Origin: Bacteroidota bacterium
Lineage (GTDB): Bacteria; Bacteroidota; Bacteroidia; Bacteroidales; UBA1402
Assembly (NCBI GenBank): GCA_030706285.1
Contig: JAUZOU010000034.1
Coordinates: 1-14,348 of the forward strand
Length of the DNA: 14,348 bases
Direction: 5' to 3'
Shown here piece after piece: positions 7,199 through 14,170 of this stretch. The notes beneath the pieces are model-generated. The model ran no database searches. It saw only the letters and a list, made by a program, of their open reading frames with translations, and was not told the origin of the DNA. Numbering within the stretch: the first letter of the stretch is position 1; each line of letters starts with the position of its first letter. The translations under genes and the position numbers were made by a program.

Positions 7199-8365
7199 TT
7201 AGTTTGGTAAAAATGAGCGGGCAATTTCTCTGGATTCGCTGTCTGTTTCTACATAATCCTCATACGTCGGATTCAACCGGAACGTCGCTTTTTCCATTGT
7301 TTTCCCGATAACTTCAGGCATTTTCATAAAGCCGATTTTATCCTGCAAAAAAGCCTCAACGACCACTTCATTGGCGGCGTTCAACGTACAAGGCATCGTT
7401 CCTCCCTGTTCCATAGCCCTATAAGCCAGCGACAAATTCGGGAAACGCGTCAAATCCGGTTTTTCAAACGTCAACGAAGCCACTTTTGAAAAATCCAGTC
7501 TGGGGAAGGTCGTTTCAAGTCGTTCCGGATATGTAAAAGCATATTGAATAGGCAACTTCATATCAGGCAGCCCCAATTGCGCCTTGATGGCACCATCCCG
7601 GAACTGCACCATGGAATGGATGATCGACTGCGGATGGACCAGCACCTCGACTTGTTCAGCCTTCAGATTGAACAACCATTTTGCCTCAATCACCTCAAAG
7701 CCTTTGTTCATCATGCTGGCAGAATCGATGGTAACCTTTGCCCCCATATTCCAGTTCGGATGTTTCAGAGCCTGTTCCTTGGTGACCCGTTCGAGCTGTT
7801 CCACTGAAAACTGACGAAAAGGGCCACCCGAAGCAGTCAGAAAAATCTTTTCTATCGGATTGTGAATTTCAAGACATTGAAAAACCGCCGAATGTTCGGA
7901 GTCAACTGGCAAAATCGGCACCCGGTACTGCATGGCCAGGGCATTGATGATTTCACCGGCTACGACCATGGTTTCCTTATTGGCCAGCGCGATGGTTTTA
8001 CCGGCTTTAATGGCCTGAATGGTTGGTCTTAAGCCATGATAGCCCACCATGGCAGCCAGAACGATATCGATCGGTTCCGACTGGACAATCTGCGAAATGG
8101 CATCACTGCCCGCGTACACTTTAATAGGATAAGACGCCAGTGCTTCTTTCAGCTTCTGGTAATGCTGCTTGTTGGCAATAATAACGGAATCCGGTTGAAA
8201 CTCGATGGCCTGCCTGATGAGCAAATCCACCTGGTTGTTAGCCGTCAACGCATAAATATCAAAGCGGTCACGATGAGCACGCACCACGTCCAATGCCTGT
8301 GTCCCGATGGAGCCAGTCGAACCAAGAATGGCCAGTTGCTTTTTTTCAGTTGTTTGAGCATTCAT
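7199..8365 (-). CDS. dxr: 1-deoxy-D-xylulose 5-phosphate reductoisomerase
   Basis: A cytoplasmic enzyme that converts 1-deoxy-D-xylulose 5-phosphate to 2-C-methyl-D-erythritol 4-phosphate with NADPH, the first committed step of the MEP route to isoprenoids. At 388 residues it has normal length. Visible landmarks are the nucleotide-binding loop GSTGSIG (15-21), LANKE (127-131), PVDSEH (153-158), TASGGP (177-182), TIDSASMMNKGFE (212-224) and HPQSIIHSMV (244-253). The metal ligands expected from the family are Asp155, Glu157 and Glu224, all present. It begins 12 bases after the stop of the M23-like gene and ends 31 bases before rseP, so the three genes are probably co-transcribed. Nothing in the enzyme looks altered. 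Confidence 0.98.
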   Translation of the reverse strand: MNAQTTEKKQLAILGSTGSIGTQALDVVRAHRDRFDIYALTANNQVDLLIRQAIEFQPDSVIIANKQHYQKLKEALASYPIKVYAGSDAISQIVQSEPIDIVLAAMVGYHGLRPTIQAIKAGKTIALANKETMVVAGEIINALAMQYRVPILPVDSEHSAVFQCLEIHNPIEKIFLTASGGPFRQFSVEQLERVTKEQALKHPNWNMGAKVTIDSASMMNKGFEVIEAKWLFNLKAEQVEVLVHPQSIIHSMVQFRDGAIKAQLGLPDMKLPIQYAFTYPERLETTFPRLDFSKVASLTFEKPDLTRFPNLSLAYRAMEQGGTMPCTLNAANEVVVEAFLQDKIGFMKMPEVIGKTMEKATFRLNPTYEDYVETDSESREIARSFLPN

Positions 8366-8377
8366 ATAAAAAAAGGG

Positions 8378-9247
8378 CTAAAAGATGATGGATTCCTGAG
8401 GATTCTGAGGCATTCCTTTTTGCCAAAGCTCAAAATAGACGTGCGGCTTTTGATTGCCTTCCGCCCTTCCTGCTATAGCAATGGCTTCGCCTGCCTTAAC
8501 GACATCTCCTTGTCCCTTGAGTAATTGAGTATTATATCTGTATATTGAAACGTAATCGTCAGCATGTTGCACAACGATCACATATTTAAACGTAGGATCA
8601 TACCCGGCATAAAGGACGGTACCTGAAAGTGTCGAAAGAACGGCCTGCCTGTCGGTCACTTGAATATCCATACCGTATTTTTTCGAACTAGGATTGAACG
8701 CTGTTCGGACCTGTCCCTTTACCGGAGGATAAAACAACAGCACCGATTTTTTTTCCTGAACATTAAGCGTGGACAAATTGTATCGTTCCTGTTCTTCATA
8801 ATTATCCCTGAACGCCTTTTCCGTTTGGGTTGTCTTCATGAGTTCCAAATGATGGTTGGCCAAGGTATCGATCGGAATCTGCCGTCCCTGAGCATCGGTC
8901 GAATCAGCCGGAATCTCACCCGCGATAATTCCTTTGATTACATTGATGTACTTGGTCTGTTTAGCGATGACCTCCGTCAACGAATCGACCCGTGTCGCAT
9001 CCATGACCAGTTTGTTCTTGACGTCAGGTTCCATGTACCTGGGCATAAAAGCACCCAGCGGTGTGTAACGGATCAACAAGACCGATACGAAAAAAAAGAG
9101 AATGAAAACCGAAGCCAACAGAAAAATACCGTCCAACCGGGAAACACGCAACGAAAAAAGGGATTCGAGCGTACTCTCGTTAAAAATGGACAGTTGAAAC
9201 TTCTTTTTCAGCTTGTCGTAAAAGTCTCTTATTTTTGCATATTTCAC
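8378..9247 (-). CDS. Membrane-anchored LytM/M23-like protein with degenerate active site
   Basis: A 289-residue protein with a cytoplasmic N-terminus of about 39 residues, one membrane segment (about 40-59), a linker with coiled-coil character (about 80-160), and a C-terminal LytM (peptidase M23) beta domain (about 170-289). Compared with the M23 pattern HxxxD ... H ... HxH, the first zinc ligand position reads KYGMD (Lys190 for His; Asp194 kept), the inner catalytic His region reads YRYN (Tyr238), and the last motif reads HVY (His269 kept, Tyr271 for His). Three of five key positions are changed, so it is probably not a peptidase. Inactive LytM proteins such as EnvC and NlpD activate cell-wall amidases, and a similar role is inferred here. 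It comes 136 bp after rimM and just before dxr, and may have its own promoter. Confidence 0.85.
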   Translation of the reverse strand: MKYAKIRDFYDKLKKKFQLSIFNESTLESLFSLRVSRLDGIFLLASVFILFFFVSVLLIRYTPLGAFMPRYMEPDVKNKLVMDATRVDSLTEVIAKQTKYINVIKGIIAGEIPADSTDAQGRQIPIDTLANHHLELMKTTQTEKAFRDNYEEQERYNLSTLNVQEKKSVLLFYPPVKGQVRTAFNPSSKKYGMDIQVTDRQAVLSTLSGTVLYAGYDPTFKYVIVVQHADDYVSIYRYNTQLLKGQGDVVKAGEAIAIAGRAEGNQKPHVYFELWQKGMPQNPQESIIF

Positions 9248-9279
9248 TCGCTACGACTATTAACTTAAAAAATACTAGG

Positions 9280-9287
9280 CGAAAGTA
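9280..9287 (-). promoter_or_regulatory. Possible -7 element for the M23-like/dxr/rseP unit
   Basis: The minus strand reads TACTTTCG, one mismatch from the TAnnTTTG consensus. It lies 33 bases before the M23-like start codon, in a 136-bp gap that also holds a terminator-like hairpin upstream. No good -33 TTTG is seen, so the call is tentative. Confidence 0.3.
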
Positions 9288-9323
9288 GCATAAATCCCCT
9301 GTATGGCATAGACGCAAGGCCTT

Positions 9324-9357
9324 AAAAAATAATAACGGAAAACGTTTCCTGTTTATT
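9324..9357 (-). terminator. Terminator-like hairpin after rimM
   Basis: On the minus strand an imperfect stem (AATAA and GGAAA pairing with TTTCC and TTATT, with a small internal loop and a 3-base CGT loop) is followed by ATTTTTT. It starts 27 bases past the rimM stop. The stem is AT-rich and only moderately stable, so termination may be partial. Confidence 0.5.
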
Positions 9358-9383
9358 GTAACCTGACGCTGCTACCATTCCGA

Positions 9384-9920
9384 TCATTCCTGTAACTTCA
9401 GTAATTCTTCCGGAAGCTTCACCCATAAGTGACGAGCCTCAGCATCAATCCGCGTCAGATAATCACCAGCCGCAGGAATCAAATAGTCTTTATGGCCATC
9501 CGAAACCATCAGCAACACATTGATGGTCGAATCATCCACGTCCACAACTTTTCCCAAGGGGCCGTTTTCCTCATCCGTGACCTGAAATCCGATCAAGTCA
9601 GACAGATTTTCTTCTACATCGATTTCCTCTTCTATCTCCTCATCAGCCAAAGCAACCGGATAGAAGACTTCCTTTCCGACAAACTGTTTAGCTTCCTGTT
9701 CACTGCCAACCCCGTCTAAAAGGACTAAGGCAGACGCATCAGACCGGATGCGGCATGACTGGATAAAAAAAGGGACAAGTATTCCCTCCATTTCAATGAC
9801 CCAATAAGGAGAAGCGGTACGGTCAAAGACAGCTGTCGTAAAGGAAAACGCCAACTCACCCGAAACGCCGTGCGTCTTGTAAAAATGCCCGATGGGGAAA
9901 ACATCCGTCTGCCTGATCAT
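9384..9920 (-). CDS. rimM: Ribosome maturation factor RimM
   Basis: A cytoplasmic assembly factor that binds ribosomal protein S19 and helps mature the 30S head. It is 178 residues long, usual for the family. The N-terminal domain starts with FPIGHFYKTHGVSGEL (8-23), matching the family's G.(I/F).KTHG..GE(L/V) signature. The C-terminal PRC-barrel runs from about 107 to 178 with LIGFQV, GPLGKVVDV, DYLIPAAGDYL and a final LPEEL near the end. An acidic stretch at 93-105 (DEEIEEEIDVEEN) links the two domains. Its ATG overlaps the murA stop in an ATGA arrangement, so the two are translationally coupled. No odd residues were noticed in the conserved motifs. Confidence 0.95.
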   Translation of the reverse strand: MIRQTDVFPIGHFYKTHGVSGELAFSFTTAVFDRTASPYWVIEMEGILVPFFIQSCRIRSDASALVLLDGVGSEQEAKQFVGKEVFYPVALADEEIEEEIDVEENLSDLIGFQVTDEENGPLGKVVDVDDSTINVLLMVSDGHKDYLIPAAGDYLTRIDAEARHLWVKLPEELLKLQE

Positions 9921-11227
9921 AGTTGTTCCCGGTGAATCCTGGCCCCTAGGCGGTTTAAACGTTCATCTATCTGCTCATACCCTCTGTCAATCTGTTCGAT
10001 GCCTTGAATGCGGCTGTTTCCTTTAGCAGACATGGCTGCAATGAGCAAGGCTATACCAGCCCTGATATCGGGGGAAGACATTTCGCTGCCCCTGAGGTTA
10101 TGCGCCTGTCCTAACCCGATGACCGTCGCCCGGTGCGGATCACACAAGATGATCTGAGCGCCCATATCGATGAGCTTGTCAACAAAGAACAACCGGCTTT
10201 CAAACATCTTTTCATGAATCAGCACACTACCGACAGCCTTCGTGGCCACAACCAACAACACGCTCAGCAAATCGGGCGTCAGGCCAGGCCATGGAGCATC
10301 ATCTATCGTCAGGATGGAACCATCCATAAATGTATCGATGGTATAACTTTCCTGCGCCGGAATGTAAATATCATCCGCCACATTCTGCAACTTGATGCCC
10401 AATCTGGTGAAACTTTCAGGTATCATACCCAGTTCAGGATATGCCACGTTTTTGATGGTCAACTCCGAACCTGTCATGGCAGCCATACCAATAAAGCTGC
10501 CCACCTCGATCATGTCGGGGAGAATCCGGTGCCTGCATCCTTTCAGCGATGAGACCCCGTCAATGGTCAGTAAATTGGAACCGATACCGGAGATTTTGGC
10601 CCCCATCTTGTTGAGCATCCTGCAAAGCTGCTGAACATACGGTTCGCACGCAGCATTGTAAATCGTTGTCCTGCCGTCAGCCAGTACAGCTGCCATCACA
10701 ATATTGGCCGTACCGGTCACAGATGCCTCATCCAACAGCATATAACACCCACGCAGGTTGTTCGCTTCTACTTGATAGAGAAATTTTTCGTTGTCGTACT
10801 CAAAGGTGGCACCCAGTTTCTGAATACCGGTAAAATGTGTATCAAGCCGTCTGCGGCCAATCTTGTCACCGCCAGGTTTGGATACGACAGCTTTGCCAAA
10901 ACGGCCAAGCATTGGTCCGACCAACATGATCGAACCTCTCAGGGCTGCACTTTTCTGCAGGAAACGAGACGAATATAACTGATCAAGATCAAGCGAATCG
11001 GCTTTAAAACGCCAGTCATTCGGAGAAAGACGGGTCGCCTTGACCCCCAGACTGGTCAACAAGTCAATCAGGTTCCTTATATCCAGAATGTCCGGAATAT
11101 TTTCAATGATCACTTCCTCAGAAGTCAATATAATCGCGCACAAAACCTGAAGCGCTTCGTTCTTCGCTCCCTGGACCTCAATCGATCCCTTCAGCTTATA
11201 TCCACCTTCAACAAGGAATGAGGCCAT
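9917..11227 (-). CDS. murA: UDP-N-acetylglucosamine 1-carboxyvinyltransferase (Asp-type active site)
   Basis: A cytoplasmic enzyme that transfers enolpyruvate from phosphoenolpyruvate to UDP-GlcNAc, the first committed step of peptidoglycan synthesis. The start at 11227 gives 436 residues beginning MASFLVEGGYKLKG; it lies one base after the DUF4290 stop, while the upstream extension to 11305 would overlap that gene. Lys22-Asn23 in QGAKNEAL, the LGRFG segment (108-112) and APWPGLTPDL with the general-base Asp are present. The catalytic loop reads PGGDKIGRRRLD, so Asp121 takes the place of the Cys that fosfomycin alkylates (Cys115 in E. coli). Asp in this place is known in naturally fosfomycin-insensitive MurA enzymes, and I believe it is common in Bacteroidota. 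The enzyme should be active. It overlaps rimM by four bases. Confidence 0.97.
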   Translation of the reverse strand: MASFLVEGGYKLKGSIEVQGAKNEALQVLCAIILTSEEVIIENIPDILDIRNLIDLLTSLGVKATRLSPNDWRFKADSLDLDQLYSSRFLQKSAALRGSIMLVGPMLGRFGKAVVSKPGGDKIGRRRLDTHFTGIQKLGATFEYDNEKFLYQVEANNLRGCYMLLDEASVTGTANIVMAAVLADGRTTIYNAACEPYVQQLCRMLNKMGAKISGIGSNLLTIDGVSSLKGCRHRILPDMIEVGSFIGMAAMTGSELTIKNVAYPELGMIPESFTRLGIKLQNVADDIYIPAQESYTIDTFMDGSILTIDDAPWPGLTPDLLSVLLVVATKAVGSVLIHEKMFESRLFFVDKLIDMGAQIILCDPHRATVIGLGQAHNLRGSEMSSPDIRAGIALLIAAMSAKGNSRIQGIEQIDRGYEQIDERLNRLGARIHREQL

Positions 11228-11228
11228 C

Positions 11229-11852
11229 TTATTTCTGGTTTTTCCGGTTGTTTCCCTGATTCTGACGAGGCGATTGTTTTCTGCCGAGCAATTCTCTGGT
11301 ATCAATCAAATGAACCATGTCCGGATTGACCACAATTTTGCCGTTCGAGAGCTGGCTCAAATCGTCAAAGATTTTCTGATCATCAACGGCATCCCTGTTC
11401 CAGGACAGGATGCATTTTTTCATGTGATTGGCAATGAGTTGAACCAAACGGGTCCTTTCAGGGCCTTCTTCCATCAAGACCGCTTTGTCAATCAGTTCAT
11501 CCAGGTAACGGCCATAATGGCGCACCTTGATCCGCCCGCTTTGATACGGAACGACATCCGGTTTTGAAAACAGGTTTTCTTTTTGGATCAGTTCATACGG
11601 ATAATCTATATCCAGTTTAAAATCGGCCATAATGGCCAAATGGTCCCATAATTTATGTTTGAAATCAGGTACATCACGCAAATGTGGAAACAAATTGCCC
11701 ATAATGCTGATGATCGTCTGTGCACAACGTTTGCGCTCTTCTCTGTCCTGAATCGTAAGGGCATGATCGACCATCCGCTGAATGTTTCGTCCATATTCAG
11801 GCAAGTTGAGGATATTCATTTGGGTGTTGTAGTCCAGTTCGTTTACATCCAT
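11229..11852 (-). CDS. DUF4290 domain-containing protein
   Basis: A 207-residue protein that matches the DUF4290 family as I recall it, a group found mainly in Bacteroidota and of unknown function. It starts MDVNELDYNTQMNILNLPEYG and goes on with a run of helices rich in charged residues; NIQRMVDHALTI, CAQTIISIMGNLFPHLRD and KLWDHLAIMADF are the most family-like stretches. The C-terminus (about 185-207) is polar and rich in Gln, Asn, Arg and Lys, probably disordered. No signal peptide or membrane segment is seen, so it is probably cytoplasmic. It lies 28 bases after tsaB and one base before murA. That tight link to murA suggests a role near cell-wall precursor supply or translation, but this is inference from position only. 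Confidence 0.85.
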   Translation of the reverse strand: MDVNELDYNTQMNILNLPEYGRNIQRMVDHALTIQDREERKRCAQTIISIMGNLFPHLRDVPDFKHKLWDHLAIMADFKLDIDYPYELIQKENLFSKPDVVPYQSGRIKVRHYGRYLDELIDKAVLMEEGPERTRLVQLIANHMKKCILSWNRDAVDDQKIFDDLSQLSNGKIVVNPDMVHLIDTRELLGRKQSPRQNQGNNRKNQK

Positions 11853-11880
11853 ACTAAAAGGATATTAAGTAAATTGTTGT

Positions 11881-12582
11881 TTAATTGATCGGTGGGATCA
11901 GGTGCTTCTTAACCGTAGCAACGAAATCCTTCAGGTAAAACGGCTCAAAATAAGCCACGTTTTCAAAACGGCCTTCCCCGTAAGCTTTTTCAGCCAGCGC
12001 AATCATCGATTCGGCAACAGGTAACAGCGTCTCCTCAAAATGAGCCTGTTTGGAATGAATAACCTGATGCAATTTCAAGGCTCCATTTCCGACAAAATAG
12101 ACCGGATGTGCTGCCAATTCCGCATCGAACGTGTGATTGTCCACCACAATAGCCTCAGCCGGTTTCAGGCAATGTCCTGTTGAATCATAGACCGCCGAAT
12201 AGACTTCCATCCGTCTGGCATCCATCACTGGCCTTACCAATGCCTCATCCGGAAGTTGGTTCCTTTTCAGGTAGGTATCAGCCAGCAACTCCAGCGTCGG
12301 AACAGCGATCAGCGGAATGTGCTTCGCGTAACAAACACCCTTAGCCGCAGCAACACCGATCCGGAGGCCTGTATAGGAGCCAGGGCCCGAACTGACAGCT
12401 ACCGCATCCAACTTCATTTCATTGGATTCAGCTATTTTCAACGCTTCATCCAGATACGGTCCAATGAGCGAGGCATGTGACGGCCCCTCTCTGTTAATTT
12501 GAGAAAATAAAATATTTCCATCATGACTTAAGGCAACAGAACAAACGTTCGTAGATGTCTCAATATGCAAAATCAGCGCCAT
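11881..12582 (-). CDS. tsaB: tRNA threonylcarbamoyladenosine biosynthesis protein TsaB
   Basis: A cytoplasmic partner of TsaD and TsaE in making t6A at position 37 of ANN-decoding tRNAs. The start at 12582 gives 233 residues beginning MALILHIETSTNVCSVAL, which matches the family's first ASKHA-fold strand; the frame extends to 12657, but that part has no family match and would run past the promoter region. The signature SSGPGSYTGLRIG is at 64-76, followed by KGVCYAKHIPLIAVPTLELLA. TsaB is a catalytically silent scaffold, so no metal site is expected. It is the first gene of the minus-strand core operon and diverges from yicC. A hairpin lies in its presumed leader. Confidence 0.95.
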   Translation of the reverse strand: MALILHIETSTNVCSVALSHDGNILFSQINREGPSHASLIGPYLDEALKIAESNEMKLDAVAVSSGPGSYTGLRIGVAAAKGVCYAKHIPLIAVPTLELLADTYLKRNQLPDEALVRPVMDARRMEVYSAVYDSTGHCLKPAEAIVVDNHTFDAELAAHPVYFVGNGALKLHQVIHSKQAHFEETLLPVAESMIALAEKAYGEGRFENVAYFEPFYLKDFVATVKKHLIPPIN

Positions 12583-12593
12583 ACAGTTGTTCC

Positions 12594-12613
12594 GGCTGTC
12601 CGGACAGACAGCC
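12594..12613 (-). other. Hairpin in the tsaB leader
   Basis: GGCTGTC (12594-12600) and GACAGCC (12607-12613) form a 7-bp GC-rich stem with a 6-base loop. It lies between the presumed tsaB transcription start (near 12628) and the ATG at 12582, about 11 bases before the start codon, so it could affect translation initiation or leader stability. The core also contains the 10-base palindrome TGTCCGGACA. Confidence 0.35.
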
Positions 12614-12634
12614 TTTCTTAATGTTAGATGTTTA

Positions 12635-12642
12635 CAAAAGTA
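12635..12642 (-). promoter_or_regulatory. -7 promoter element for tsaB and the core operon
   Basis: The minus strand reads TACTTTTG, a full TAnnTTTG match. The predicted start near 12628 leaves a leader of about 46 bases. The -33 region has no clear TTTG. It faces away from the matching box of yicC. Confidence 0.5.
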
Positions 12643-12683
12643 CAAAAAACACCTCACATAGAGCTCCTTTCAACAAATAAAAT

Positions 12684-12691
12684 TACTTTTG
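12684..12691 (+). promoter_or_regulatory. -7 promoter element for yicC-gmk-nadD
   Basis: The plus strand reads TACTTTTG, again a full TAnnTTTG match and identical to the tsaB box. The ATG at 12709 follows about 17 bases after the box, so the transcript would have a very short leader (about 10-12 bases). No clear -33 TTTG is seen. Confidence 0.45.
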
Positions 12692-12708
12692 CAGAAAATA
12701 CATGCCTT

Positions 12709-13581
12709 ATGGTTCAATCAATGACAGGTTATGGTAAAGCCACCTGCGAAGTTAACGGCAAAACCATCCTTATTGAAATCAAATCCCTGAACAGCAAACA
12801 GCTTGATCTGAACGCCAAAATACCCAGTGTGCTTAAAGAACTGGAGCTGGAATTTCGCAACGAAATACAACGCAGACTGTTACGGGGCAAAATCGAATTA
12901 AACATCAGTTTCGAAGGGGCCGGTAAAGAGACCGTCCAGCACATCAATACCGACGTCTTCTCCGATTACCTGAAACAACTGAACGAAACGTCCGCCGCCC
13001 TGAATATAGCCCCACCTGCCGATCCGTGGCCATTGTTGCTGCGCATGCCCGATGTCATCAAAGCGGAAAATCTGGAATTCAGCCCTGAGGCCATCCAGAC
13101 CGTAAAAGAGGCCTTTAACACGGCGATCGATCGTTTTATTGAATTCCGCATCCAGGAAGGTGCCATGCTGAAGGGGGTGTTTGAAAAGAAGCTGAGCCGC
13201 ATCGAATCGTTGCTGGAAGAGGTGAAACGCTACGAAGGCGAACGCCTTGAAACCATCAAGTCGCGCATCACCGACTCGCTCGCCAAGCTCGATTCAGCCG
13301 AATACGACAAGAACCGTTTCGAGCAGGAGATGATTTATTACATCGAAAAGCTGGACATCAACGAAGAAAAATCCCGTCTGGCCAACCATTGCCTGTATTT
13401 CCGCACCACCATGGAAGAAGAAGCCGGCCAGGGCAAAAAGCTCGGTTTCATTTCCCAAGAAATTGGCCGGGAAGTCAACACGCTCGGCTCCAAATCCAAC
13501 CACACGGAGATGCAGAAAATTGTGGTCTGCATGAAGGACGAGCTGGAACAGATCAAAGAACAGGTATTAAACGTGTTGTAA
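12709..13581 (+). CDS. yicC: YicC family endoribonuclease/RNA-binding stress protein
   Basis: A cytoplasmic protein of 290 residues in the YicC/YloC family, whose members have been described as RNases or RNA-turnover adaptors. The start at 12709 is chosen because the product then begins MVQSMTGYGKA, the nearly invariant N-terminus of the family; an upstream ATG at 12628 would add residues unlike the family and include the promoter. The N-terminal domain (1-150) contains EIKSLNSKQLDLN, and the C-terminal DUF1732 domain holds CLYFRTTMEEEAGQGKK, LGFISQEIGREVNTLGSKS and KDELEQIKEQVLNVL at the end. A helical, charged region lies between (about 150-225). gmk follows after one base. The full length and motifs suggest a functional gene. 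Confidence 0.95.
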   Translation: MVQSMTGYGKATCEVNGKTILIEIKSLNSKQLDLNAKIPSVLKELELEFRNEIQRRLLRGKIELNISFEGAGKETVQHINTDVFSDYLKQLNETSAALNIAPPADPWPLLLRMPDVIKAENLEFSPEAIQTVKEAFNTAIDRFIEFRIQEGAMLKGVFEKKLSRIESLLEEVKRYEGERLETIKSRITDSLAKLDSAEYDKNRFEQEMIYYIEKLDINEEKSRLANHCLYFRTTMEEEAGQGKKLGFISQEIGREVNTLGSKSNHTEMQKIVVCMKDELEQIKEQVLNVL

Positions 13582-13582
13582 C

Positions 13583-14164
13583 ATGCAGGAAGGAAAAATC
13601 GTCATCTTCTCAGCGCCTTCCGGCACCGGCAAAACCACCCTGGTTCAATGGCTGCTCACCCAGGGCCTCAACCTGGGTTTTTCGGTTTCCGCCACCAGCC
13701 GCCCGCCCCGCAACACAGAGGTCGACGGAAAAGATTATTTTTTCCTGACGCCCGCCGATTTCAGACAAAAGATCGAGGCCAACGCCTTTCTCGAATGGGA
13801 AGAAGTGTACACCGACAAATTCTACGGCACCTTGAGAAGTGAAGTAGAGCGCATGATGGCCGACGGCCGGAATGTCTTGTTGGATATCGATGTGAAAGGG
13901 GGCCTCAACATCAAACAACAATACGGCAGCAAAGCGTTAGCTGTGTTTATCAAACCGCCCAGCATCGATGTGCTGTGCCAACGGTTGGAGAAGCGGGGCA
14001 CCGAAAGTGCCGACGTGATCCGCGAACGGTTGGAAAAAGCCAGCTTTGAATTGTCGTTTGCGCCGAAATTTGATGCCGTGATTGTCAACGACGATCTTGA
14101 AACCGCCAAACAGAACTGTCTGGAAGAAGTCCGGTCGTTTATTTCCACCGATCCGAACGATTGA
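13583..14164 (+). CDS. gmk: Guanylate kinase
   Basis: A cytoplasmic enzyme that phosphorylates GMP to GDP with ATP. At 193 residues it is of normal length. The P-loop SAPSGTGKTT is at 10-19. The GMP-binding region follows with SVSATSRPPRNTEVDGKDYFFL (in parts: SATSRPPR, then GKDYFF) and EWEEVY with FYGT. DIDVKGGLNIK matches the family's Walker B-like strand, and RLEKRGTESADVIRERL matches the lid. It begins one base after yicC and ends six bases before nadD, so the three are almost certainly one operon. This order (yicC, gmk, nadD) is common in Bacteroidota as I recall it. Confidence 0.97.
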   Translation: MQEGKIVIFSAPSGTGKTTLVQWLLTQGLNLGFSVSATSRPPRNTEVDGKDYFFLTPADFRQKIEANAFLEWEEVYTDKFYGTLRSEVERMMADGRNVLLDIDVKGGLNIKQQYGSKALAVFIKPPSIDVLCQRLEKRGTESADVIRERLEKASFELSFAPKFDAVIVNDDLETAKQNCLEEVRSFISTDPND

Positions 14165-14170
14165 CTGAAT

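Noticed and set aside
7168..7224. Longer N-terminus of rseP overlapping dxr
   Set aside because: RseP family proteins start directly with the first membrane segment that holds HEFGH; the added 19 residues are polar and overlap dxr.
11228..11305. Longer N-terminus of murA
   Set aside because: It overlaps the DUF4290 gene; the MASFLVEGGYKLKG start matches the family start and follows the previous stop by one base.
12583..12708. Longer N-termini of tsaB (to 12657) and yicC (from 12628), which would overlap each other
   Set aside because: Both extensions lack family similarity and cover the two promoter boxes; the inner starts match the conserved MALILHIETS and MVQSMTGYG beginnings.
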